Assembly: GCA_035356615.1 (NCBI GenBank)
Contig: DAOQSN010000004.1
Coordinates: forward strand, 1-64,000
Direction of reading: 5' to 3'
DNA: 64,000 nucleotides
Source: JAKQDH01 sp029558835
GTDB lineage: Bacteria; Planctomycetota; Phycisphaerae; UBA1845
Positions 17,861-27,598 of this stretch are shown piece by piece. How positions within the stretch are numbered: the first letter of the stretch is position 1; each line of letters opens with the position of its first letter. A model generated the notes under the pieces. The model was not told where the DNA came from. It was given only the letters and a program-made list of their open reading frames with translations, and made no database searches. The translations under genes were made by a program, and so were the position numbers.

Positions 17861-20800
17861 TCAGTCGTTGCGACTGAGCGAGCTTGGCCGGCCGGAGACC
17901 ATGACGTGCTCGACATCGATCCGGCCATGCTTGACGTCGAGGAACGGCCGGCCGTGGTCGAGGCCGACCGTGCCGAAGCCGCCGGCCGTCGCCAGAAAGC
18001 TGCGGAAACTGTCGCCGACACGCGAGTCGATGTACAGCGTTTTATCGACCGCGTCGTAGCCTGCTCCGGTCAGGCCCTGGAGCAGCGCGTAGCTCGACAG
18101 CGCCCGGGCGTACCAGTGGCCGCACTCGTACTCGTTGAACGGGTTACGCACCCGGCCGTCGTAGCGATCGCGGCAGATGCGGACGATCTCCAGCCCCTCG
18201 TTGACCAAGCCTTCCATCATCAGGTGAGAGGCAACCTGGTATTCGATTCCGGTCCAGACCTCGTCGCTATACACGAACGGCAGGGCGGGGGCACCGCCGT
18301 GCGGCCAACTGCACAGCAGCAGGCCGCCGTCGTGGCCGAGGGCGAACGACGGCCGCTGCGGGTTGGCGTGGTCGGAAAGGTCGAGCCGCAGATTGTAGTG
18401 ATGGATTGCCTTCAGGCTGCTGAGCACCTTGGCCGTATCGACGATGTCCTGGCTCAGCCCGCAGACACGCGCCATCCAGAAGCCGAGCACACCGTCGGAA
18501 AGGCAGCCCGTCCCGTACTGATACTTTGGTCCCTGCTGGTTCAGGGCGGCGATGATCTCGGCGTAGCCCGGTCCGTTGGCCGACGCGTCGAGCGCCTGAA
18601 ACTTCGCGTCCAGCCCTTCGGTCTGTACGAGCTGGTAGAAGTACTCGCCGTTGTACAGCTTGGTTTCGAGGAACTCGCGGCCGTTTGCCAGCAGGGCGCG
18701 ATAGCGCGTCACGTCCTCGCCGAGCGCCGAGCCCATGTCGATGGCGGCGGTCAGCGCGCCCAGGTAGAAGCTCGAACAGTGCCCGTCCGGCCCCCAGTAC
18801 TCAATGTCATAGGTGTTGTGGTGCGGCTCCTCGAGCACGCCGCGCCCACGCGGGTCCCAGGTCTTAATACAGTATTCGAGGCTCTGACGCACCTGCGGCC
18901 AGAGACCGCGTAACCAGGCGGTGTCGCCCGAGATGCGCCACTCGCGGCAAACCTTCATGATGCCGCCGAGCTGTCCGTCGGAGGCGGCGTGGAAGGCGTG
19001 GTCCACCGGGCGGATGGGCAGGCACGCCCGGAACGTCTGGTGGCCGCGCTCGTCCTGGCACTCATTGAACTCCGTCTGCCGCAGCGAGCGCTCCAGGTCG
19101 GGGAACAGGTGCGGCAGGGCCTGGGCGTAGTTCCACACGTGCGTGCAGGAGCCGTGGCAGCAGCCGGAATCGTCGCTGCATCCCTCGAAGCACCACAGGC
19201 GCCCGTCAGCCTGGCGCAGCACGGTGGGGGACTTGAGAATCGTCAGATTGGCGGCCACCGCCTCGACGATCTCGGGCGGCAGCGTGGTGTCGTAGAAGGC
19301 GTCGCGGAAGAGCGCTGACTCGCCGCGCAGCCGGTTGTAGTTGTCGCGCCAGTACGCGGCCACCTCATTGATGTTGGCGAACCGGCCCGCGTACCAGGGG
19401 ATGTGTTGCTTGGGAATCGTACCGCACGGCTTAGTGCACGTCTTGCTGCACGCCGGCGCCGGTCCCTCCACTACCCAGCCGCCCCAGTCGGCGGCCTCAA
19501 AATCGTTGAGCACGGTGACGGCGTTGCCCCACGTCGCCTGGTTCTGCATAAGGTCCGCGGCGTCGGTCCAGCGCCGATCGGTGAGCACGATCTGATCGAC
19601 ATTGACGTGACCCCAGCCGCCGCGTTCCTGGTCGATGATGCGCAGCCGGGCCCGCTGCCCCTTCAGATCGGCCAGCTCCCACGTCGTCCACTCCAGCCGC
19701 TCGGCGTTCTTGCCGGTGGCGGTGCGGACCACTTTGTTGCCGACGAGCAACTGCATGCAGGTCTTGTCGGGATGGCTCCCGCCGCCGATAAGGAACTGCA
19801 GGTAGCCGCGCGTCACGTCGAACTCCGGCGACGTCAACGTACCGATCGCGCTATCGCCCTGCGGGTCGAACGTGTTGACCAATCCCTGGCCGACGAAGCC
19901 GCTGACTTCCTGTTGATTCACCCCGGTGCCGTGCGAGGGGCCGCTGCCGAAGGCCGGACCTTCGGCGTCGCGTCCGATCCGCAGCGTCGTGCGCGGGACA
20001 TACCAGGCAATCATCAGGCGGACGGTGCGCTCCGCGCCCGGCTCCAGCGTCAGCGGCGTATAGAGGGAAGCGCCCGGACAAGGCCCCGTCTGCGGCGGGT
20101 TGGCGACGAGCCGGCCTTCCTTGACTTTGCGCCAGGCGAGCGTTACCGAGTCCCACCAGCCGCCTTTGAACCAGCAGTGATCCACGACCGTGTGCTCGTC
20201 ATCGGCGAAGACAGCGTAACCGCCCTCGAACTCCGGGTTCTTCTCGGTGCCGGCCTGCCAGAGCACGAAGCCGTTGGGAATCGGCAGGATCGTGTCGCCG
20301 TTGCCGCCCTGGGCCATGAAGTTCGTCGTGTGGTACGAGAAGACGGCCTCCACCTTGCTGGCGCCGGTGTTCCTGAAGCGATACTCCAGCGCCCCGACCG
20401 GCAGGCTTGAATCATCGGCGTTGCCCGGCACAAACGGGCTCCAGCCGGTGACCTCCACCTCGAGGGGGACCTCTTGGTCGGTGAGCTTCACGGTGGCGAA
20501 GGGGAAACGCGGCAGAAAGCTCGCCTCGTCGAAGCGGGGCAAACCATAGGTCCGTCCGGCCGCCCCGTTGCCGGTGCCGCCGCCGCCGAAGACCTTCCAG
20601 TCCGGCACCGGCCCTTCGAGGACCTTGGCCGTGTTGCCTTGGGGCCCGCGGATGCACAGCGCAGCGAACAAGGAGGCCTCGTTGAAGAACTGCAGCCGGT
20701 TGCGGACGGAGACATGCGAGAGCGCGCCGCTGCCCTCCAGGCAGACCATGCCCGCGCCGATGCCGCCGATGGGGAACGCCACGCGGTTGAGGTTCGCGCC

Positions 20801-20935
20801 GGCGTAAGGCCCGTTGTACTCATGCCCGCGTATGGCGTCGGCCGCGGTGGCCGGCGTGGCAGGTCCGGTTTGCAGCAGCGCGAACGCTGCGAACGTGATG
20901 ATCGTTACGGCCACACAGGAGGAAGCGTGTCTCAT
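17861..20935 (-). CDS. GH116 family glycoside hydrolase (glucosylceramidase-like), secreted
   Basis: A 1024-residue exported enzyme with a signal peptide (about 1-32). Residues about 40-330 form the GH116 N-terminal beta domain (FPIGGIGAGMVCLEGSGALS). Residues about 335-470 look like an inserted jelly-roll lectin-like module (VDQIVLTDRRW). Residues about 540-1010 form the alpha/alpha catalytic domain with CTHVWNYAQALPHLFPDLER and HNTYDIEYWGPDGHCSSFY; the Asp of NTYDIEYWG aligns with the acid/base residue of GH116. GH116 enzymes cleave beta-glucosides, including glucosylceramide. The start is ATG 20935. It is followed at once by the RHS fragment gene and has no evident operon partner. The substrate is unknown. 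Confidence 0.88.
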   Translation of the reverse strand: MRHASSCVAVTIITFAAFALLQTGPATPATAADAIRGHEYNGPYAGANLNRVAFPIGGIGAGMVCLEGSGALSHVSVRNRLQFFNEASLFAALCIRGPQGNTAKVLEGPVPDWKVFGGGGTGNGAAGRTYGLPRFDEASFLPRFPFATVKLTDQEVPLEVEVTGWSPFVPGNADDSSLPVGALEYRFRNTGASKVEAVFSYHTTNFMAQGGNGDTILPIPNGFVLWQAGTEKNPEFEGGYAVFADDEHTVVDHCWFKGGWWDSVTLAWRKVKEGRLVANPPQTGPCPGASLYTPLTLEPGAERTVRLMIAWYVPRTTLRIGRDAEGPAFGSGPSHGTGVNQQEVSGFVGQGLVNTFDPQGDSAIGTLTSPEFDVTRGYLQFLIGGGSHPDKTCMQLLVGNKVVRTATGKNAERLEWTTWELADLKGQRARLRIIDQERGGWGHVNVDQIVLTDRRWTDAADLMQNQATWGNAVTVLNDFEAADWGGWVVEGPAPACSKTCTKPCGTIPKQHIPWYAGRFANINEVAAYWRDNYNRLRGESALFRDAFYDTTLPPEIVEAVAANLTILKSPTVLRQADGRLWCFEGCSDDSGCCHGSCTHVWNYAQALPHLFPDLERSLRQTEFNECQDERGHQTFRACLPIRPVDHAFHAASDGQLGGIMKVCREWRISGDTAWLRGLWPQVRQSLEYCIKTWDPRGRGVLEEPHHNTYDIEYWGPDGHCSSFYLGALTAAIDMGSALGEDVTRYRALLANGREFLETKLYNGEYFYQLVQTEGLDAKFQALDASANGPGYAEIIAALNQQGPKYQYGTGCLSDGVLGFWMARVCGLSQDIVDTAKVLSSLKAIHHYNLRLDLSDHANPQRPSFALGHDGGLLLCSWPHGGAPALPFVYSDEVWTGIEYQVASHLMMEGLVNEGLEIVRICRDRYDGRVRNPFNEYECGHWYARALSSYALLQGLTGAGYDAVDKTLYIDSRVGDSFRSFLATAGGFGTVGLDHGRPFLDVKHGRIDVEHVMVSGRPSSLSRND

Positions 20936-21145
20936 GGGCGGTTGTCCTTGCTCGTAGGTGCCTGGAACCCCGTCGTGGCGACGCGGGCGGTTCCATCCAC
21001 TCCGGCCGGTGTCGGCCGGGGCGGGCGTGAGTTTACAGGGCTGTCGGGCCGCACGGAAGCAGGCCGCCCGTTACGCCACTCGACACGATGCGGACACCAT
21101 AAGACAGCCTGCGGCATGACTTGGCGCGGATGGAAGAGCAGCGTG

Positions 21146-24100
21146 TCAGTTCTCCGCAGCACTTCCCGCACCGGGGGCGTCGGCTGGGAGGGGCGGGCGA
21201 TACCCGGCCACCAGCTCGGCCTTCCCCCAGGCGTCATAGAGATGCATGAGTTCCTCGACGATGGCCGGCGCTTCGGGATACCGGCCGTGGTACTCCAGCA
21301 GCACCGCCTCCGCCTCTGCGTAGCACTCCTGGCCGGTGAGGCTGGCCGCCAGGAGGCACGCGGTCGTGGCCGCGTACTCGTCGGGGTCGGCGAGGCGATT
21401 GTGAGCAGTGGCCAGGCATTCCCGCAGCAGCGGCTCGGCCTCGGCGAAACGTCCCTGCCTGAGCAGTGTCTCGCCGAGTTTCATGAGCGGCAGCAGGCGG
21501 TGGGGGTGCTCCGGCGGAAGCCGCGTACTCCGTATCCTGAGCGCTTCTCGAAACAGAGGCTCGGCCTCGGCGTAGTTGCCTCGGTCAAAGAGGAGCATCG
21601 CCAGGTTGCTCAGCGTGTCGCCGACACTGGGGTGATCGTCGCCGAGCAACTGCCGCCGCATGGCCAAGGCCTCGCCGAACAGCTTCTCCGCTTCCGTCAC
21701 GTTGCCGGCTCGGCAGAGTTGCGCGGCCAGGTTGTGCAGGGCGTCGCTCACTTTGGGGTGAGCCTGGCCATAGGTCCGGCGTTGCAGGGCGAGGATTTCG
21801 CGCAGCAGCGGCTCAGCCTCTGCGTCGTTGCCCTGGTGCGAGAGCAGCCATGCCAGGGTGGCGAGGCTGTCGACTACGCTGGGATGGTCGTCGCCGAGCA
21901 ACTCCCGCCGCATCGCCAGGGCCTCGCGGAGAAGCACCTCCGCCTCGGCGTACCTGCCTTCGCGGGCGAGCACCCCGGCCAGGTTGCTCAAGCTGGCAGC
22001 CACACTCGGATGCCGATCGCCGAGCAGCTTGCGTCGCATGGCAAGGGCTTCGCGGTAGAGCGGCTCCGCAGCCGCGTAGTCGCCCCGCTCGGCAAGGAAG
22101 GCGGCGAGGTTATTCAGGGCCGACGCCACGTTGGGATGTTCCGCGCCGAGGGCTTGACGGTAGGCGGCGAGTGACTCGCGGTAGAGCTGCTCCGCTTCCG
22201 GGTACCGCCCCATCAGCTTGAGCAGCAGGGCGAGGTTGTTCATGCTGGTGGCCGTTTCGGGGTGCGCGTCGCCGAGCAGACGGCGGCGCAGGGCCAGGGA
22301 GTCTCGGTAAAGGCGTTCCGCTTCCGGGTAGTCTCCCTTGTACCTGAGCAGCACGGCCAGGTTGTTCATGCTGGTCGCGACATCCTGGTGCTCCGGGCCG
22401 AGGGCGCTTCGCCGTCGGTCCAGAGCCTCGCGGAGGAGGAGCTCGGCACCGGCGTAGTCCCCGCGTTCCTGGAGCAGAGTACCGAGGTTGCTGATGGCGT
22501 CCACCGTGGACAGGTGATCGTCGCCGAGCGTGGCGCGGTAGACCGCGAGTGCTCGGCGGTGGAGGCGTTCCGCTTCCTCGTATTGTCCCTGGTTGCGCCG
22601 CAGCACGGCCAGGGCGTTGAGAGTCTCGGCCACCAGGGGATGGTCGTCTCCCAGCGCTTGGCGCCGCATGGACAGGGCGTCACGCTGCAAACGCTCGGCA
22701 TCTGCGTAGGCGCCGGTATTGTTCAGCAGGAGGGCGAGGTCGTACATGCTCTCTGCCACGTCCGGGTGCTCGGGTCCGAGCTGTTGCCGCCGGATGTCGA
22801 GGGCCGCCCGCAGATGCGGCTCGGCGGCCGGGTACAACCCCAGGGCGCGGTAACTGTTGCCGATCGTGGCGCGGACGGTTGCCTCCACCTCGGGCTGCTC
22901 CGCCAGCGAACCGTCCGCGAGCTGCCGGGCCGCTTCATCGAGAATCTCCCGTACGGTCACGTCGCGTCCCACGCCGGTGCGGGGGTCCACGGAGGCCAGC
23001 ATGTGTTGCAGGAACGTGCTGACCGCCTCAGCCTGTTCGCGGGCACGGCTCTCGCTTCTCTCGGCCACGCGCGCCCGGTCGCGCTCCGCCGCCGCCTGTT
23101 GCCAATAGGTTGCCGAGGCGGCAAAACCGGCTGTTACGACCAGCATGAAGGCAGCCGCGATCAGGACCGGGAACTTGTACCTGACCAGTTGCTTACGCAG
23201 GACGTACGCGAAGGAGTCGCGCTTGGCCTCGAGCGGTTCACCGGCCAGGTAGTGGCGGACGTCGCGGGCGAGTTCCCCGGCCGTCTGGTAGCGACGCTCG
23301 CGCTGCTTGGCGAGACACTTGAGCACGATCGTCTCTACCTCGCTGTTGATTCCGCGGCGGACGGTGCTCGGGGGGACCGGTTCGTCCTTCAGCACGTGGT
23401 CGAGCACTTCGTGCATGCTGCCCCGTACGGGGTAGGGGAACTGATTCGTCAGCATTTGGTAGAGAATGACGCCGAGTGAATACACGTCCGTGCGGACGTC
23501 GATGTCGTGCGGCCGGCCTTCCGCCTGCTCCGGCGACGCCCAGGGCAGCGAGCCGACGAACTGTCCGGTGACGGTCATGGCGGCCGGGTCCGTGCCCCCG
23601 ACGGCAAGCTTGGCAAGTCCGAAATCCAGAACGTAGGGCTTACCGTCGGTGTCAACGCGGATGTTGCTCGGCTTCAGATCGCGGTGAATGATGCCGCGCA
23701 GGTGAGCTGCGTTGATCGCGTCGCAGATCCTGGCAAAGAGCGTGAGCGTGTCCCGGAGGCTGCCCGGTGCGCCGGCGACGTAGGCATCGAGCGGCTGTCC
23801 GGTGATGTAGTCCATCGTGAAGTAGAAGCAGCCGGCGGCCTCACCGGTGTCGTGGATGGTGACGATGTTGGGATGGTTGAGCAGGCCGAGAATCTGAATC
23901 TCGCGCTCGAAGCGGGCCCGGTCGCCGGGGCCGGCGAAGGGTCCTTCCTTCATCACCTTGACAGCCACCGCCCGTCCGGTACCGGCCTGGATTGCCCGAT
24001 ACACCACCGCCTGTCCGCCGCGGTGCAGTTCGCCGGTGATCTGATAGCCGGGAATGGAACCGGGGTCCGGCAGAACCTCTGCTTCCGCGTCTGCCGGTGT

Positions 24101-24340
24101 CGCCGCGGGGAACGCCCCCTGGCTGCTCTCCCGCCCTTGTCGTACGGCCCGGTCGATGAGCGCCAGTTTCCGCAGACCGGCGGCCAAATCGGGCATCAAG
24201 TCGGGGTGCTCAGAGATGAGTTCGTCATCGGACAGCGATTCGCCCTTCGCCCGCCGTTGCAGGCACTCGTCCAGCGTACGCCGGGTGCGTGTTGCCCGAC
24301 TCTCGCTCTCCTGAGGCGCAGAGCATCCGCGCGGCTCCAT
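21146..24340 (-). CDS. Serine/threonine protein kinase with TPR repeats
   Basis: A 1064-residue membrane kinase. The kinase domain (about 98-370) has the catalytic lysine in VAVKVM (K128), HRDLKPSN (219-226), DFGLAK (239-244) and ASPEQAEG; the glycine loop is atypical (ELHRGGQAVV). One transmembrane helix follows (about 390-413). From about residue 500 onward come about 12 tetratricopeptide repeats of 42 residues (kinesin-light-chain type, ALxMRRxLLGDDHPSV), probably for protein binding on the far side of the membrane. The ATG at 24340 follows GGAGGTGG. It lies 100 bases after the ECF sigma gene, a usual planctomycete pairing. Confidence 0.93.
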   Translation of the reverse strand: MEPRGCSAPQESESRATRTRRTLDECLQRRAKGESLSDDELISEHPDLMPDLAAGLRKLALIDRAVRQGRESSQGAFPAATPADAEAEVLPDPGSIPGYQITGELHRGGQAVVYRAIQAGTGRAVAVKVMKEGPFAGPGDRARFEREIQILGLLNHPNIVTIHDTGEAAGCFYFTMDYITGQPLDAYVAGAPGSLRDTLTLFARICDAINAAHLRGIIHRDLKPSNIRVDTDGKPYVLDFGLAKLAVGGTDPAAMTVTGQFVGSLPWASPEQAEGRPHDIDVRTDVYSLGVILYQMLTNQFPYPVRGSMHEVLDHVLKDEPVPPSTVRRGINSEVETIVLKCLAKQRERRYQTAGELARDVRHYLAGEPLEAKRDSFAYVLRKQLVRYKFPVLIAAAFMLVVTAGFAASATYWQQAAAERDRARVAERSESRAREQAEAVSTFLQHMLASVDPRTGVGRDVTVREILDEAARQLADGSLAEQPEVEATVRATIGNSYRALGLYPAAEPHLRAALDIRRQQLGPEHPDVAESMYDLALLLNNTGAYADAERLQRDALSMRRQALGDDHPLVAETLNALAVLRRNQGQYEEAERLHRRALAVYRATLGDDHLSTVDAISNLGTLLQERGDYAGAELLLREALDRRRSALGPEHQDVATSMNNLAVLLRYKGDYPEAERLYRDSLALRRRLLGDAHPETATSMNNLALLLKLMGRYPEAEQLYRESLAAYRQALGAEHPNVASALNNLAAFLAERGDYAAAEPLYREALAMRRKLLGDRHPSVAASLSNLAGVLAREGRYAEAEVLLREALAMRRELLGDDHPSVVDSLATLAWLLSHQGNDAEAEPLLREILALQRRTYGQAHPKVSDALHNLAAQLCRAGNVTEAEKLFGEALAMRRQLLGDDHPSVGDTLSNLAMLLFDRGNYAEAEPLFREALRIRSTRLPPEHPHRLLPLMKLGETLLRQGRFAEAEPLLRECLATAHNRLADPDEYAATTACLLAASLTGQECYAEAEAVLLEYHGRYPEAPAIVEELMHLYDAWGKAELVAGYRPPLPADAPGAGSAAEN

Positions 24341-24443
24341 GAGCCACCTCCGTCTCGGACCCGGAAAGAGGGCGGACCGGCCACGGCAGGGCGACGCCGT
24401 TGTCCTCCTCTACTGGTAGTAACGCAAACGGCCGGCCCCGGAG

Positions 24444-25076
24444 CTACCCATCCCGGCTGAAAAAACGCGACACGTCTCCCAGAGACTCCGCTAGACGCAG
24501 CAGCCCGCGGCTGCACAGCTTCCGCACGGCGCCGGGGCTACGTCCCATGCGCTCGGCTGTCTCGGCCACCGACAGCCCCTCGATGTACCGGCAGCGAATC
24601 GAGGTCCGGTAGTCCTCCTCCAACTCCGCCAGCGCAGTCTGCACGGCCGCCGTCAGCTCGTGATCAGCCGCCGAGCGACTCGGCGTGTGTTCGTGAACCG
24701 CGACCTGCTCCAGGAGGGCGACCACCGAGGTTGCGTCGACCGGGGCCGAGAGGTCCAGCGCTCTCTGCCCGCCGCCGCGCTTGGCGGCCCGCTGCTTCCG
24801 CACGGCATCAATCAACTTGCGCTCGGCGATGGTCAGCAGCCAATTGAAGAACGAGTCCGGTCCGCGAGACTCAAACATCGCCAACTCACGGACGGCCAGG
24901 ATGTAGGCCTCCTGACAGACGTCCTCGACGGCCAACGTGCTGCGCAGGTCAGGCGGGATCTTCCTGTCCACCACGGCGCAGAGGGCGTCGTGGTGAAGCA
25001 GCAGGAGCCGGCGCAGGGCGAGCTCATCACCTGCCTGGGCCAGCGCGATCAGGTCGTCTTCCGCCGGCTGAGTCAC
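24444..25076 (-). CDS. ECF-type RNA polymerase sigma factor
   Basis: A 210-residue sigma-70 family protein. Region 2 is visible as LAVEDVCQEAYILAVRELAMF with FFNWLLTIAERKLIDAVRKQ. Region 4 is RCRYIEGLSVAETAERMGRS with GAVRKLCSRGLLRLAESLG, a helix-turn-helix that binds the -35 element. The GTG at 25076 is chosen over longer frames because GAGG lies seven bases upstream and the sequence before it is low-complexity shadow coding. It directly precedes the TPR kinase, so the kinase may control this factor or be under its control. No anti-sigma factor is adjacent. Confidence 0.9.
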   Translation of the reverse strand: MTQPAEDDLIALAQAGDELALRRLLLLHHDALCAVVDRKIPPDLRSTLAVEDVCQEAYILAVRELAMFESRGPDSFFNWLLTIAERKLIDAVRKQRAAKRGGGQRALDLSAPVDATSVVALLEQVAVHEHTPSRSAADHELTAAVQTALAELEEDYRTSIRCRYIEGLSVAETAERMGRSPGAVRKLCSRGLLRLAESLGDVSRFFSRDG

Positions 25077-25293
25077 GACAACGCCTCGAAAAGCGGCCGG
25101 GCTTTGACGGAACGTCCGAACCCAACCGCCCGTGGTCCACCGCAGCCCCGGTGCAGGGCGGCCCGCGGACGAGTGTCTGCGCAGACTGGGCCGCTGTCGC
25201 CCCAGTGGCATCCGGCCCGGGGCGTCCGTCCGGCCCCCGGATTGTCGGAGCGGGCGTTCCCGCTGTCCAGCGTCTTGCGTTTCCCGTACCGGC

Positions 25294-25599
25294 TCAGCCT
25301 GACGAAGGGGTACGCAGACGTTGGAGCCGGTCTTGATGGTACTTGAGCAGCTCCGGGAAAGCCGACCATTGCTCAAGTTGAGCCTGACTCATGTACTCCG
25401 GATAGGTGATGCCCAGATGTTGGTGCCAGAAGCCCGCGGCAAAGACGCGTGTGAATTGCCCTTTGCCGACTTCGACCGTGGGGATGCGAACGGTCTGGTC
25501 CGGCTCGGATAGCCCTGCCAGCAGCACGGCTTCCGTTTCCCGCAGCATCCGCCGGCGGAGCAGCTCGTACTCGTCCAGCTTGAATCTCGGCTTGATCAC
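25294..25599 (-). CDS. Small conserved-looking protein, unknown function
   Basis: A 101-residue soluble protein, starting at GTG 25599, which overlaps the stop of the upstream membrane-protein gene by 4 bp (GTGA). It is therefore the last gene of the pdxJ-dapA group. It is mostly helical by appearance (KLDEYELLRRRMLRETEAV) and has no motif that I recognise. The stretch 25077-25293 between it and the ECF gene shows nothing. Confidence 0.7.
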   Translation of the reverse strand: MIKPRFKLDEYELLRRRMLRETEAVLLAGLSEPDQTVRIPTVEVGKGQFTRVFAAGFWHQHLGITYPEYMSQAQLEQWSAFPELLKYHQDRLQRLRTPSSG

Positions 25600-26648
25600 G
25601 CGCCCCGCCCCTTACCTGAGCGGGCACGCGCGCGCGCGGACGTCGCTGTCGAGGAGCCTCGCCCCCCGCGCGCCCCGGCGGCCTCTGCGGCCGAGCGTAG
25701 GAGGTACGCGCGGCCGGCGGCTGACCACGAGGCAAACAGTACGCCCGCAGTACCCAGCGCGATGAACTGAATGGGGAGGATGCGGAGGGCGGCCGCCGCG
25801 GGAATCGGCGCTGGCCCCAGCCCTGACCCGGTACGCAACGACGCAAAGAGGTAACTGATGACGCCCACTACGCCCACGGCTAGCAGCGACCACAGAGCCG
25901 AGCGCACCGGCACGACGCGAAACGCCACGTACGCCCCCACCCCCAGCGAGGCCCCGGCCAGGAAACACGCCTGACCGTGCCGAATCCCATGCGTGGCGAG
26001 GCTGCTGGAGAACAGGCTCATAATGACCAGGCTTGCCACCACGGCGACGCCCAGATGCTCAAGACCGTGCCGCGCCGGCGTCCGTTCCTCCGTGGGCAGT
26101 CCACTCAACGCCGCGCCGATTCCCGGAACATCGTACAGCGCGAGCGCCAGCCATTCGCCCGATTCTGCCTCCGGGCGCAGCCATTCCGCACACCAGCGCG
26201 CCGTCAGCACGGACGCCCCGGCCGCCGCGCCGATCAACGCCCACCAGGCTACCGACTCAATACCAAGGCTCAGCGCCAGGCTGGAGATCGACGCGCCGAC
26301 GTCGTCAGCCTGCTGCAGGATGAACGTCGCGTTCGCTCCACGCAGACTCAACGCACCGAGCCCGATCACCACGGCGAAGATGCCGACGTCTGAGACGCGC
26401 CGCCCCGCGAGCAACGTAGCCAGGGCGGCCGACACGACCGCCAGAGCGCACAACTGCACCCACGTCAGCAGCGCCCCGGAACGCGCCCCCAGGCTGACGG
26501 CGCCGTGTGGGTCGTCCGGGGCGGCCGCCATCCACCCGATGGTGAAGAACAGCGTGGCACCCAGGGCCCACGCGAGCGTGAACGCGCCCTTCTCCAACCA
26601 GGTAACACGGTGCGGGGGGGCCGCCATGACCAACTGTGCCTCAGGCAT
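25596..26648 (-). CDS. Polytopic membrane protein, unknown function
   Basis: A 350-residue protein with about eight or nine predicted transmembrane helices, the first starting near residue 20 (ALGATLFFTIGWMAA), an alanine-rich composition and an Arg/Ser/Gly-rich C-terminal tail. The ATG at 26648 lies just beyond the end of dapA (26652), and its stop overlaps the next gene, so it is translated with the operon. I recognise no family; its place beside metabolic genes does not prove a link with them. Confidence 0.75.
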   Translation of the reverse strand: MPEAQLVMAAPPHRVTWLEKGAFTLAWALGATLFFTIGWMAAAPDDPHGAVSLGARSGALLTWVQLCALAVVSAALATLLAGRRVSDVGIFAVVIGLGALSLRGANATFILQQADDVGASISSLALSLGIESVAWWALIGAAAGASVLTARWCAEWLRPEAESGEWLALALYDVPGIGAALSGLPTEERTPARHGLEHLGVAVVASLVIMSLFSSSLATHGIRHGQACFLAGASLGVGAYVAFRVVPVRSALWSLLAVGVVGVISYLFASLRTGSGLGPAPIPAAAALRILPIQFIALGTAGVLFASWSAAGRAYLLRSAAEAAGARGGRGSSTATSARARARSGKGRGA

Positions 26649-26651
26649 CGA

Positions 26652-27566
26652 TTACACCTTCCCTGCCAACGGGACCTCGTGCCGGCGGAGCAACTCGGCC
26701 AGAGCGTCCCGCGCGGCCGGCGGCGGCGAACACAGCGGCAGCCGGAACTCCTCCTCCAGCATACCCGCCAGCGCCATGGCCGTCTTGATGCCCACGGGAT
26801 TGGGCCCACAGGCACCCAGGCCCGCCATCAACTCGTGCACCCGGGCATGATACGATAGGGCCGCGTCCCGCGTGCCCTGCAAGCTGGCGCGCACCAGCGC
26901 CACCACCAGTTCAGGTACCAGGTTGCTCAGTACGCTGATGACTCCGACCGCGCCCAACGCCAGGAGCGGCCACGTCAGCGCGTCATCTCCGCTCAGGACC
27001 GCCACGTCACACCGCCCGAGCAGGTCGGTGACGCCGTCTACCGAACCCGTCGCGTGCTTGAGCGCGACGACGTGCGGGTAGGCCGCCCGCAGATGCACGA
27101 CGACGTCGTTGGGAATACTCACGCCGGTCCGCGCCGGCACGTTATAGAGCACGAGCGGCAGGTCCACCGCCTCGGCGACGGCCGCGAAGTGTCGAAGAAG
27201 CCCCGCCGGCGACGGGCGGTTGTAGTATGGTGCCACCAGCATGGCCGCGTCGGCGCCGAGATCGCGCGCCTGCTGCGTCCGTCGGATGGTGTCGGCCGTA
27301 CTGTTCGAGCCCGTCCCCGCGAGCACGCCGCAGCGCCCCGCCGCCTGCTGCATGACCGCCTCCAAAACACGCGCGCGTTCCTCGGCACTGAGCGTCGGGC
27401 TCTCTCCGGTGGTACCGCAGGGCACCACCCAGTCCACGCCCGCGGCAATCTGTCGCTCAACGATTGCCTCCAACCGCGCGTAATCGACTGCCGCCGCCTG
27501 AAATGGCGTCACCAGGGCCGTCATGGTGCCACGCAAGGGGCGCTTTGCAGAGACGGCCGGAGGCAT
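26652..27566 (-). CDS. dapA: 4-hydroxy-tetrahydrodipicolinate synthase (DapA-type aldolase)
   Basis: A 304-residue member of the DHDPS/N-acetylneuraminate lyase aldolases, which condense pyruvate with aspartate semialdehyde in lysine and peptidoglycan synthesis. GTTGESPTL, YNVPARTG with its tyrosine, and the Schiff-base lysine in VVALKHATG are all present; His replaces the more usual Glu/Asp after the lysine. The ATG at 27566 is preferred because of the GAGGAGGG site four bases before it. An alternative ATG at 27602 overlaps the pdxJ stop (ATGA). Cotranscribed with pdxJ. DapA is the best call within this broad superfamily. Confidence 0.88.
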   Translation of the reverse strand: MPPAVSAKRPLRGTMTALVTPFQAAAVDYARLEAIVERQIAAGVDWVVPCGTTGESPTLSAEERARVLEAVMQQAAGRCGVLAGTGSNSTADTIRRTQQARDLGADAAMLVAPYYNRPSPAGLLRHFAAVAEAVDLPLVLYNVPARTGVSIPNDVVVHLRAAYPHVVALKHATGSVDGVTDLLGRCDVAVLSGDDALTWPLLALGAVGVISVLSNLVPELVVALVRASLQGTRDAALSYHARVHELMAGLGACGPNPVGIKTAMALAGMLEEEFRLPLCSPPPAARDALAELLRRHEVPLAGKV

Positions 27567-27598
27567 GACGCCCTCCTCAAACCTGAGCCTCGTCGTTG

